Shown: positions 34,232 to 41,558 of the stretch, one piece after another
How the letters are laid out: every line of letters begins with the position of its first letter
Numbering within the stretch: position 1 is the stretch's first letter
From: Streptomyces oryzae
GTDB taxonomy: Bacteria; Actinomycetota; Actinomycetes; Streptomycetales; Streptomycetaceae
NCBI RefSeq assembly: GCF_017676365.1
Contig: NZ_JADKMA010000025.1
Location: forward strand, 1-51,217
Length of the DNA stretch: 51,217 nt
Direction: 5' to 3'
Program-made: the position numbers and the translations under genes
Notes under the pieces: generated by a model
What the model was told of the DNA's origin: nothing
Seen by the model: only the letters and a program-made list of their open reading frames with translations
The model's database searches: none

Positions 34232-35185
34232 TCAGCGAGCGGCTTCGGCAAGCAGCGCTTCGGCGAGAGGTGTGTCGCAGACGAGGACGTTCACGTACTG
34301 GCCGCGCAGCGCGCCGAGTACACCGCAGGCCTTCTCGACTCCCGCAGCCAGGCCCAGCACGGTCGGGATGCGACGGAGGTCTTCGAGCGAGACGGCCAGT
34401 ACCCGGTCCTCCACCGCTCCGCCCACCGGGTTGCCGTCTTGGTCGAAGAACCGGGCGCACACATCGCCCACCGGCTTCGCCGCTTCGAAGGCCGCGCGCT
34501 CGCGGTCGCTCAGCTGGAGCGCATCGATGACCGCCGCCGACGACCCCACCCCCGCCGCTCCGATACCGACGCAGGCCACGGATGATCTCCGGCTCGCCTC
34601 CAGCACGGAGATGATGGACGGCTCGTTCATCAGGGTGTCCCGGGAAGCCTTGGTCACCAGCAGGGCGGGCGCGTGCAGTCGCTGGTAGCCGGTGCCGAGG
34701 CGGTCGGCCAGCTCCCGCACCAGCTCCTCGCCGGTGATCTCGGAGGCCACGGAGGAGAGTCCACCGACCAGGGGGAGCACTTCGACCGGAAGTTTCTGCT
34801 CGGGCGGGACGGCGCGCACCATGGCCTGCAGCGTGCGCCCCCAGGACAGCGAGATCCCGGCGCTGGGCTGCTCCGCGCTCAGTATCCAGCTTGCCGCCAG
34901 TTCCCCGACCTTTGTCAGCGCCGACTCGTCGTCGCTGACCGAAGCCACCCGGCACGCCGACAGCCCGAAGGCGGCTTGCAGCCGCTCCTCCAGGTCCAGC
35001 GCGCGCCCGGCCGGGTCGTGGATCCTTATCTCCACTATCCCCTGGGCACGTGCGGCGGCCAGGATGCGTGAGACGTTGGAGCGGCTGACTCCCAGGGCGC
35101 TGGCGACCTGCTGCTGGGAGAGATTGTCCTGGTAGTAGAGCCGTGCGGCCTTCACCAGCAAGTCGTGTTCGCGGGACGCCGGCAT
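34232..35185 (-). CDS. SorC/DeoR-type sugar-binding transcriptional regulator
   Basis: The protein has 317 residues. The N-terminal helix-turn-helix (22-42, LSQQQVASALGVSRSNVSRIL) is followed by a sugar-isomerase-like effector domain with SLSWGRTLQAMV, VLPLVGGLSS and GIGAAGVGSS, as in SorC-family regulators that sense phosphorylated sugars. GGAGGGAT precedes ATG at 35185. It is convergent with the E2 gene. The two-part operator found in front of the oxidoreductase operon is also found in front of this gene, so it very likely controls both. The effector is probably the PTS product or an intermediate of the pathway. Confidence 0.92.
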   Translation of the reverse strand: MPASREHDLLVKAARLYYQDNLSQQQVASALGVSRSNVSRILAAARAQGIVEIRIHDPAGRALDLEERLQAAFGLSACRVASVSDDESALTKVGELAASWILSAEQPSAGISLSWGRTLQAMVRAVPPEQKLPVEVLPLVGGLSSVASEITGEELVRELADRLGTGYQRLHAPALLVTKASRDTLMNEPSIISVLEASRRSSVACVGIGAAGVGSSAAVIDALQLSDRERAAFEAAKPVGDVCARFFDQDGNPVGGAVEDRVLAVSLEDLRRIPTVLGLAAGVEKACGVLGALRGQYVNVLVCDTPLAEALLAEAAR

Positions 35186-35312
35186 GCCTATCCCTCCGCC
35201 TGCAGCTTCGTCACATCTGCCCAGATTCTTGCACACCCGACCAGGGGTGTATCCCCCTCGGGGTGCAGCGTGCGCGGATCTGGACAGGGAAGCGCAGGCT
35301 GTGCAATTCTTC

Positions 35313-35348
35313 TCACGTAAGTGATTTTTGTAATCACAAATGTGCAAA
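35313..35348. promoter_or_regulatory. Two-part SorC-type operator upstream of the regulator gene
   Basis: TCACGTAAGTGA (35313-35324) and TAATCAC-AAAT-GTGCAAA (35331-35348) repeat the layout of the site at 29175-29210, with box centres again 21 bases apart. The site lies about 130 bases upstream of the SorC start and 160 bases upstream of the divergent small gene, so it could act on both. Further right, ACCGAGTG (35348-35355) and CACTCGGT (35391-35398) form another inverted repeat in the rightward leader. Confidence 0.78.
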
Positions 35349-35506
35349 CCGAGTGGGATGGTTCGGCCACTCTCAGTCGACAGCCCCTGTCACTCGGTAC
35401 GTGGAGAACAGCCGTGCCGGGCGCCATCGCGATCTCAGTGGTTGTCGCAGACTGCGCACGCTTTGCGGCAGCGCGGTGGCGTACGGAGAAAGCCGAGGAG
35501 CCGACA

Positions 35507-35821
35507 ATGGTCGAGACCGAGACGGAGACCGCCTATCTGGAGTGCACCTGTGGTGGAGAGCGGCTTCACCGGCTCACCTATGTCCACCGCTGCCTGCTGA
35601 CGATCGTCTGTGACAACTGCGGCCGAATCACCGCGATGCCCCGGGAGCTGGTGCTGGGGCAGTACACCCGGGACTTCCGCGACCGCCTCGGCCGGCTGCC
35701 GGCAAAGCTTCGGTCCGACGCCCGTGAACGTCCCGTGCACTTCGTCGTCAGCCTTCCGGTCAAGGCGATCGGCAAGGTCGGCCAAGTCATCCACGAAATC
35801 AAGCTGATATCCCGGACCTGA
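35507..35821 (+). CDS. Small protein with zinc-ribbon-like cysteine pairs
   Basis: The protein has 104 residues. ATG at 35507 follows GAGGAG. LECTCGGERLHRLTY and VCDNCGRITAMPRELV give a CxCGG ... CxxCG pattern like that of the small protein at 28173-28493, but with a shorter loop. The C-terminal part is basic and amphipathic (FRDRLGRLPAKLRSDARERP). It is divergent from the SorC regulator and shares its operator region. No function is known to me. Its recurrence at both ends of the same locus makes it likely to belong to the system. Confidence 0.7.
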   Translation: MVETETETAYLECTCGGERLHRLTYVHRCLLTIVCDNCGRITAMPRELVLGQYTRDFRDRLGRLPAKLRSDARERPVHFVVSLPVKAIGKVGQVIHEIKLISRT

Positions 35822-35874
35822 CCCGACCGACCAGCCGTCTGCCCCCGGAGTGCTGCCGCCTGCCGCGGTCGAGC

Positions 35875-36276
35875 TCAAGCGGGCAGCCTCGTGTCGACGA
35901 TGAAGCTGATTTCGATGACCTGCCCGGGGAAGGTCAGTTCAGTCGTGCCCAGGACCGTGCTGGCCGGGCGGTGGCCGCCGAAGTACGCCAAATTGCCCTC
36001 TGCCGTCGGCGCGGCGTTTTTCCGCAGGTCCACCACGTACAGGGTCTGCGAGACGACCTGGTTCCGGGTGACTCCGTAGTGGTCCAGGACCTTGTCCATG
36101 TTGGCGTAGGTCTGCTCGAGCTGGGTGGAGAAGTCGTCCGCGTAGCGGAACTCGCCCGCCTCGTCGAGCGAGAGCTGTCCGGAGACGTGGATCAAATCAC
36201 CGGACTTGATCGCCTGTGAGTAGCCGAAGTCGCTTTCGGCCGGCACGTTGTGGTTGAAGACATCGATGGTGGCCAA
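35875..36276 (-). CDS. RidA/YjgF/YER057c-family protein
   Basis: The protein has 133 residues. YSQAIKSGDLIHVSGQLSLD and VVSQTLYVVDLRKNAA followed by HRPASTVLG are the RidA family landmarks. The usual RidA catalytic arginine region (xRxAVxV) is here RPASTVLG, so it may belong to a Rid subgroup without imine deaminase activity. The start is TTG at 36276, which gives the normal family N-terminus and follows AAGGGCGAG. It is divergent from an HxlR regulator, probably its controller. Confidence 0.85.
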   Translation of the reverse strand: MATIDVFNHNVPAESDFGYSQAIKSGDLIHVSGQLSLDEAGEFRYADDFSTQLEQTYANMDKVLDHYGVTRNQVVSQTLYVVDLRKNAAPTAEGNLAYFGGHRPASTVLGTTELTFPGQVIEISFIVDTRLPA

Positions 36277-36378
36277 CGGTGCTCGCCCTTCTGATGTGGT
36301 CCCTTGTGGTAACTCGAAAACTGTAAGAGAGTGAAGGCTGACCTGGAAGAACGCACTTTTCGGTGACTGGGGAACCTG

Positions 36379-36762
36379 ATGGTGACCAAGCAGCTGCTCA
36401 AGGGCCTGCCCGAGGACGCGGACCTGAGGCGCGCGGACTCTCTGGCGCGGGAGATCTTCTCGGACGTCGCCAACAAGTGGGCGCTCCTGATCATCGAGGC
36501 GCTCGGCGAGCGCACCCTGCGCTTCAGTGAGCTGCGGAACGAGGTGGAGGGCGTCAGCCACAAGATGCTCACCCAGAACCTGCGGATGCTGGAGCGCAAC
36601 GGCCTGGTCGACCGGAAGGTGCACCCCACCGTGCCGCCGCGGGTCGAGTACACCCTCACCGAGCCGGGCCGGGGCCTGCGCGCCGCAGTCGACGCAATCT
36701 GTGGCTGGACCCACCAGCACCTCGGTCACATCGAGAGCGCGCGGAGCCGTTTCGACGCCTGA
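36379..36762 (+). CDS. HxlR-family transcriptional regulator
   Basis: The protein has 127 residues. NKWALLIIEALGERTLRFSE, followed by LRNEVEGVSHKMLTQNLRML and the wing RKVHPTVPPRVEYTLTEPG, is a textbook HxlR winged helix. HxlR regulators act as dimers and often control the gene divergent from them, here the RidA-family gene. The gap of 102 bases between them is A/T-richer than its surroundings and contains ACTC ... GAGT (about 36314-36335) as a weak inverted repeat. Confidence 0.92.
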   Translation: MVTKQLLKGLPEDADLRRADSLAREIFSDVANKWALLIIEALGERTLRFSELRNEVEGVSHKMLTQNLRMLERNGLVDRKVHPTVPPRVEYTLTEPGRGLRAAVDAICGWTHQHLGHIESARSRFDA

Positions 36763-36826
36763 CAGGCACGCAGTACCCCGTTCCCGTTCGGGCGCCGCGA
36801 GATCGTTGTTCTTCACATACCGGTGA

Positions 36827-37351
36827 TCAGCGGTGGCGTCGGCCTTCCTGCGGCGGTCCTCCAGGCAGATCGCGCTGATACCACGTGCCTGGCTTACCGC
36901 CGAGGTGGGCGGGGTCGGCCGGGCCGACAGGCATGAACCCGGCTTTGGTCAGAACCTTCTGGGACGCGGCGTTCCGGCAGGCGGCGGCCGCGCGCAGGGT
37001 GCGCAGCCCGTGCTGGGCCGCCGCCAGCAGGCACAGCTCCCGGACGGTTGCGGTCGCCACACCGCGGCCGGCGACGTGCTGTGCGACCCGGTAGCCGAGT
37101 TCCGCGGTGTGGTCCGCGATGTCGAGCAGATTGAACCTGCCAAGCACCGAGCCGTCCTCGGCGACGAGCACGTGGAAGGCGCAGATACCGGCCTCCTGCT
37201 CGGCCAGCAAGGCGTCGTACCTGTCGGTGAACTGGGCGAAGAACGCATCGCCGCGGTCGGGGACCGAGGCAGCGAAGTAGGCGCGGTTCGCCAGCTCGAA
37301 GGCCAGGACCGCCGGGGCATGGCCGGCATGCAGCCGCTTCAGCTCGGGCAC
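36827..37351 (-). CDS. GNAT-family N-acetyltransferase
   Basis: The protein has 174 residues. Motif A of GNAT enzymes is visible in AELGYRVAQHVAGRGVATAT, where the QxxxGRGxA loop binds the acetyl-CoA pyrophosphate. AAACRNAASQKVLTKAGF is motif B, as in RimJ/RimL-like enzymes that acetylate protein N-termini or small amines. It is a single gene between convergent neighbours, so context gives no substrate. Confidence 0.9.
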   Translation of the reverse strand: MPELKRLHAGHAPAVLAFELANRAYFAASVPDRGDAFFAQFTDRYDALLAEQEAGICAFHVLVAEDGSVLGRFNLLDIADHTAELGYRVAQHVAGRGVATATVRELCLLAAAQHGLRTLRAAAACRNAASQKVLTKAGFMPVGPADPAHLGGKPGTWYQRDLPGGPPQEGRRHR

Positions 37352-37416
37352 CGGCCAACTCTACCCAGGCGGTGCGCTGAGGCCGCCCGAATTTTCCCTG
37401 CGCCGCGTACTGCCTG

Positions 37417-38403
37417 TCAGCCCTCCTGCTTCGCGGCCTCGTAACTCACCCGTACCGAGAGGTTGTTGTTGACCGTGTAGTACGGGCGCACCGCGTGGGC
37501 GGTGCCGTCGGGGCTCGCCACATGCCGCGACGGGTAGCTGAAGACGTGCTTCTTGTCAGGGATGTCGTCCAGGATCCGTGCCACGCGGACCGGCTCCTCA
37601 TCCGCGGAAGGGCGCAGCCACAGGTCCCAGATCCGGTGACCCGGCAGCAGGGCGGTGAAGGGGAGTTCGGCGGCGAACCCGTGCTGGGGGTGGTGCGGGC
37701 CGGGGGTGTGCTGCGGTGCGGTTTCCCTGCCGGAGTGTTCCTCCTGAGCCGGGCGCACCGGTATGCGCACTGGCGGCGCCGCCGAGTCGCGGGGGCGTGC
37801 TTCCAGGCAGGCGGTGGCGGAGAGCTGCGCGCCGTAGAGCGTGCCGTGCAGCGCGATGGTGGCGTCGTCGATGCGCAATGTGCCGGCCTCGGCATGCGGC
37901 CGCCGCACCCAGGTACGGATGGTGAGGTTGCCGTGTTTGGTGGTGTAGGGGATCCGTACGCCGAGCCAGGCGCGTGCGTCGACGTGCGCGCCGCCGAGGA
38001 GGGAGCGCAGGTCGTGCACTCCGGGCAGCAGCCGCTGCGGCTCTTCGTCGCCCTGGGCGAGGTAGGCGTCCCAGCGTCCCTCGCGCAGCCATGTGGTGGC
38101 GGGCAGTGTGGCGCGCAGCCCGCCATCCGTTGCCGCAGGGGTGAGCGGCAGGCTCAGCGAGGCATCGGGGCCGTGATGGTGGCGCAGGCGCAGGAGGACG
38201 GCGGCGTGCTCGTCCGCCTCGGGAGCTGCGGCTTTCTTGCCGGTTTCGTCGGAGAGCCGCACATCGAACGTCAGACTCCCGTCGCCGTGGGTTGTGCAGT
38301 CGGCGCGCAGGCGGTGGGGCGTGCGGCCGTGGGGCGAACTGGCGTTTGGCGGGGGTGCCGCCGCTGTGGTGCGTACTGGTGCGTCGAGAGAAGGCCCGCT
38401 CAT
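37417..38403 (-). CDS. Hypothetical protein with duplicated beta domain, coupled to a glycosyltransferase
   Basis: The protein has 328 residues. Two halves repeat a pattern: GRWDAYLAQGDEEPQRLL leading to WLGVRIPYTTKHGNLTIRT, and RIWDLWLRPSADEEPVRVA leading to HAVRPYYTVNNNLSVRV. Similar VRPY-x-T-x-x-x-NLS segments are known to me from beta-sandwich parts attached to polymer-type transferases of the cell envelope. ATG at 38403 overlaps the stop of the upstream glycosyltransferase gene (ATGA), so the two are made together. No catalytic residues are evident. It is probably an accessory protein in wall glycopolymer synthesis. Confidence 0.75.
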   Translation of the reverse strand: MSGPSLDAPVRTTAAAPPPNASSPHGRTPHRLRADCTTHGDGSLTFDVRLSDETGKKAAAPEADEHAAVLLRLRHHHGPDASLSLPLTPAATDGGLRATLPATTWLREGRWDAYLAQGDEEPQRLLPGVHDLRSLLGGAHVDARAWLGVRIPYTTKHGNLTIRTWVRRPHAEAGTLRIDDATIALHGTLYGAQLSATACLEARPRDSAAPPVRIPVRPAQEEHSGRETAPQHTPGPHHPQHGFAAELPFTALLPGHRIWDLWLRPSADEEPVRVARILDDIPDKKHVFSYPSRHVASPDGTAHAVRPYYTVNNNLSVRVSYEAAKQEG

Positions 38404-39653
38404 GCCCGTGCTCCTTCCAGGGCGTGCCCCACTCCCCGGCGTACGGTCTCGCGGGCCGCGTAGGCTCCGCCCAGCAGAGTGCCGCGTGCTCGGTGAAGGG
38501 CGCCGGCCGGTCGGTTGACCAGCGAGGTCAGCAGGTCCTCGTATCGGGCGGCCACACGCGAGGGGTCGAACCGTGCCGACGCGGTCAGTGCGGCCCTGCC
38601 CATCTCCACACGCAGCTGGTCGTCGTTGATCAGGCGCAGCAGTGCACCCGATATGGCGCTCACATCGCCGGTGGGGGCCAGGAGTCCGTCCTGGCCGTTG
38701 CGGATGATCTCGCCTGGCCCGTGCGGGCAGTCGGTGGCCACCACGGGAAGACCGCACCGCATCGCCTCGACAATCGTCATCCCGAACGACTCCAGGCTCG
38801 AAGTGACGGCGCAGATGGACCCCTTGACCCATTCGGCCTCGATGGGATGCGCCGAGCCCATCAGGAAGACGTGGTTGTAGAGGCCGAGTTCATCGATGAG
38901 ATTTCTCAGCTTGTCCCGCTCGCGGCCGTGCCCGTAGATGCGCAGCCCCCAGTCCGGGCGCTCGCGAACGACCTGGGCGAAGGCGCGGATGAGCACGTCG
39001 TAGCGCTTGGCCGGGGCGAGCCGGCCCGCGGCCACGACCCACTTGCGGCTGCCGTCGGAGGGCGTGACCTGCGGCTCGGGCACGCTGTTGGGCAGCCCCT
39101 CGACACGTACACCCGGCAGCCAGAGCGTCCTGCGGTAGTCCCGGGCGTCCGCCTCGGTCACCGTGGTGACCGCGTCCAGCCGCGGATAGACACGGCTGAG
39201 CAGAAGCTTCATCCGCGCCGAATGCGTGGCCAGAGTCAGATGCTCCTGCCCCAGGCGCACCGGGCCACGGCGCGTCTGCCTGGCCACGTGCACATTGAGG
39301 CCGGGGCGGGTGCCGATGACCACGTCGGCCTCGGTGCCGGCCAGATGCTCACCGATCCGGCGGTCCGTCAGCGCGCTGTGCCGGGAGAACTGGCCATCGG
39401 CAGCGGGGAAGACCCGGGCGGGGCGGGCGCGTTCGGGGTTCGCCCCGTCATAGGTCGGACTGTTCCGGCGCATGTCCACCAGCGACCTGAGCCGCACACC
39501 CGGGCCCGGCTCGAAGAACGGCTTGTCCCGGTACCGGAAGACGGATACGACCTCCACCTCGTGCTGCTCGGCGAGCGCCTGCGCCAGATTGAAGGTGGTA
39601 CGGACCGTGCCACCCATCCCATACGCGCTGAAGATCAGAAACGAGATGTGCAT
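38400..39653 (-). CDS. Glycosyltransferase family 4 protein
   Basis: The protein has 417 residues. A GT-B fold begins MHISFLIFSAYGMGGTVRTT, with the glycine loop that contacts the donor. The C-terminal half has WVVAAGRLAPAKRYDVLIRA and the conserved SSLESFGMTIVEAMRCGLPV, where the E-x7-E motif holds the nucleotide sugar. GGGGGAAC lies just before ATG at 39653. It is cytoplasmic, probably associated with the membrane through basic surface. The coupled downstream gene suggests a role in a cell-wall polymer rather than a small-molecule product. Confidence 0.92.
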   Translation of the reverse strand: MHISFLIFSAYGMGGTVRTTFNLAQALAEQHEVEVVSVFRYRDKPFFEPGPGVRLRSLVDMRRNSPTYDGANPERARPARVFPAADGQFSRHSALTDRRIGEHLAGTEADVVIGTRPGLNVHVARQTRRGPVRLGQEHLTLATHSARMKLLLSRVYPRLDAVTTVTEADARDYRRTLWLPGVRVEGLPNSVPEPQVTPSDGSRKWVVAAGRLAPAKRYDVLIRAFAQVVRERPDWGLRIYGHGRERDKLRNLIDELGLYNHVFLMGSAHPIEAEWVKGSICAVTSSLESFGMTIVEAMRCGLPVVATDCPHGPGEIIRNGQDGLLAPTGDVSAISGALLRLINDDQLRVEMGRAALTASARFDPSRVAARYEDLLTSLVNRPAGALHRARGTLLGGAYAARETVRRGVGHALEGARA

Positions 39654-39731
39654 TGTTCCCCCTATATGCTGATTTTTAGGGCCGCGCTTTCTCACGAGTC
39701 GCGGCAGCAGTTGATCGCCGTTCCGGCAGGC

Positions 39732-39756
39732 ACCCGCCTTGTGAGGTGGTGCGGGT
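39732..39756 (-). terminator. Hairpin at the end of the lipoprotein gene
   Basis: ACCCGC (39732-39737) and GCGGGT (39751-39756) pair with a 13-base loop directly after the stop codon of the DUF4232 gene. Short stem, so only a candidate. Confidence 0.4.
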
Positions 39757-40446
39757 CTACTGGAGTACCTGTTCGGTGGTGTCGTTCCAGTAGGTGACGG
39801 TGGAGTTGTCGCTGAGGGCGAGGCCGGCTTCGCCGGGGGCGGTGACCTCGGCGGTGGCGCCGGTGCCGTGCAGGCTGCGGTCGGCCAGCTGGACGGTGAG
39901 CTGCTTCTCGCGGTGCATGTTGCCGCCGTCGCCCTTCTCCAGGCCGAGCGCGGCGTAGGCCGATGTGCCCGGCTCCAGGGAGACCACAGACTGCGGCTTG
40001 CCGCCGCCGGCCGGGATGGAGGACTGGGCGTCCGGGTAGCCCACGAACGGGTGCCCGTACAGGTCGCAGCGGGTGCTGCCGTTGTTGGTCGCCTTGAGCA
40101 GGATGACCGGCGCGGAGCCCCCGGTCTCCTGGAGGCTGACGGAGACCGTGCCGACGGTGCACACGGAACCCTTCGCGCCCGAAGCTCCACCCTCTGCCGG
40201 CTTGCCCGAACCGCCGCTGCTCGCCTTGTTGTTCTGCGTACCGCCGTCGCTCGTGGTGGAGCCGGAATCGGAACCGGCCGAGGCGGAGTCCTTCGCCCCG
40301 GTGCCCTTCGACACCTCGGCGGAGGACGCGGAGCCGGCGTCGTCGTCCTTGCCGCCGTCGCCCTGGCAGGCCGTCAGCGAGAACGCCGCGGCGGCAGCGA
40401 CAGCGGCAAGGCCGGTGGTGCGGATGGTGCGGCCAGCGGTCTTCAT
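39757..40446 (-). CDS. DUF4232-family lipoprotein
   Basis: The protein has 229 residues. The N-terminus is a lipoprotein signal: basic start MKTAGRTIRTTG, hydrophobic core and lipobox LTAC at about residues 26-29. A long Ser/Gly/Asp-rich tether follows. The folded part is the DUF4232 domain: CTVGTVSVSLQETGGSAPV, then NNGSTRCDLYGHPFVGY and VQLADRS. Two cysteines probably form a disulfide. Such proteins are abundant on the outside of streptomycete cells but have no known function. ATG at 40446 is supported by GGGGGGAT and by the signal peptide. Confidence 0.93.
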   Translation of the reverse strand: MKTAGRTIRTTGLAAVAAAAAFSLTACQGDGGKDDDAGSASSAEVSKGTGAKDSASAGSDSGSTTSDGGTQNNKASSGGSGKPAEGGASGAKGSVCTVGTVSVSLQETGGSAPVILLKATNNGSTRCDLYGHPFVGYPDAQSSIPAGGGKPQSVVSLEPGTSAYAALGLEKGDGGNMHREKQLTVQLADRSLHGTGATAEVTAPGEAGLALSDNSTVTYWNDTTEQVLQ

Positions 40447-40702
40447 GAGATCCCCCCAGTGGATATCCGGTACAGCCCCGCCGCCCGCTTCCGCGCGGTT
40501 CCCCCGGCAGGGGCCGTTGGTGGTTACGGTCACTGTGATGGCGTCGGACCGCGGGTTGTTCACGGAACTCCTTGTGATCCACATCACCATTCGCAGCGGG
40601 CGCTGCGCAGCTCGGATCAGCGTCAGGCGCCCGGGTGTCAGCCCGAGGAGCGGTTCTTCACCGGCACAGGCGCAGTGGGGAAGCCATGCCGCAGAGCAGT
40701 GT

Positions 40703-40733
40703 TTGACCCTCCCCTTACGTCAGGCTTCAGGGT
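40703..40733 (+). promoter_or_regulatory. MerR-type promoter with inverted repeat
   Basis: TTGACC (40703-40708) overlaps the left arm of ACCCT (40706-40710) paired with AGGGT (40729-40733). A -35 hexamer followed by a CCCT ... AGGG repeat is typical of MerR/TipA-controlled promoters, where the regulator bends DNA to correct an overlong spacer. I cannot fix the -10 box. Confidence 0.6.
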
Positions 40734-40757
40734 GTACGCCGACGAAGGGGCAGGTGG

Positions 40758-41558
40758 ATGAGCTATTCAGTGGGGCAGGTTTCGGCCTTCGCCGGGGTGA
40801 CGGTGCGTACGCTGCATCACTACGACAAGGCGGGCCTGCTCTCGCCCAGCGGCCGCAGCCGCGCCGGCTACCGGCTCTACAGCGACGCCGACCTGATCCG
40901 TCTCCAGCAGATCCTCTTCTACCGCGAGCTCGGCTTCCCTCTCGACGAGATAGCCGAGATCTTCAAGGATCCGCAGGCGAACGCCCTGGAGCAACTGCGC
41001 TCCCGGCAGCGTCGGTTGCAGGAGGAGATCGCCAGGCTGCAGCGGCTGGCCGAGGCGGCGGAACGGGCGATAGAGGTCCAGCAGACCGGAGTGACGCTGA
41101 CCCCGCAGGAACGCTTCGAGGTGTTCGGTGAGATCACCTTCGACCTGAGCTATGCCACCGAGGCAGAGCTGAAGTGGGCGCACTCGGAGGGACAGCGCGA
41201 GGCGATGGCGCGTGCGGCTGCCCATACCAAGGAGGACTGGCGGCAGCTCATGGGCGAGGCCGCCGCTTGGCGCGCGGAGCTGCTGGCGGCCTTCGACGAG
41301 GGGGAGCCGAGTGCCGGCGAGCGGGCCATGGACCTCGCCGAGGAGCACCGCTTGCACATCTCGCGCTGGTTCACCTCGTGCCCGCCGGACAGGCACCGGC
41401 GCATCGCCGACGACTTCGTCACCGACCCGCGGGCCTTCGCCCTGGTCGTACCGCCGTCGCAGCAACGCCCTGGACTGGCCGCCTACACCTGCAAGGCGGT
41501 CCACGCCAACGCGGCACGCCACGAGGGCGGCCGTACCGATTCCGAGGAGTGCCAATGA
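40758..41558 (+). CDS. MerR-family regulator with TipAS-like drug-binding domain
   Basis: The protein has 266 residues. The MerR DNA-binding part (about 1-75) is YSVGQVSAFAGVTVRTLHHYDKAG and GYRLYSDADLIRLQQILFYR. A long coiled-coil helix (75-110) leads to a C-terminal helical domain with HISRWFTSCPPDRHRRIADD, the antibiotic-binding TipAS fold. TipA in Streptomyces lividans is known to bind thiopeptides and activate its own promoter. Here the stop overlaps the start of a glycosyltransferase gene, so drug sensing may control an inactivating enzyme. AAGGGG precedes the start. Confidence 0.9.
   Translation: MSYSVGQVSAFAGVTVRTLHHYDKAGLLSPSGRSRAGYRLYSDADLIRLQQILFYRELGFPLDEIAEIFKDPQANALEQLRSRQRRLQEEIARLQRLAEAAERAIEVQQTGVTLTPQERFEVFGEITFDLSYATEAELKWAHSEGQREAMARAAAHTKEDWRQLMGEAAAWRAELLAAFDEGEPSAGERAMDLAEEHRLHISRWFTSCPPDRHRRIADDFVTDPRAFALVVPPSQQRPGLAAYTCKAVHANAARHEGGRTDSEECQ

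Noticed and set aside
32596..34251. A 551-residue minus-strand frame opposite the E2 gene.
   Set aside because: It is antisense to a gene with lipoyl and acyltransferase motifs and contains no recognisable domain.
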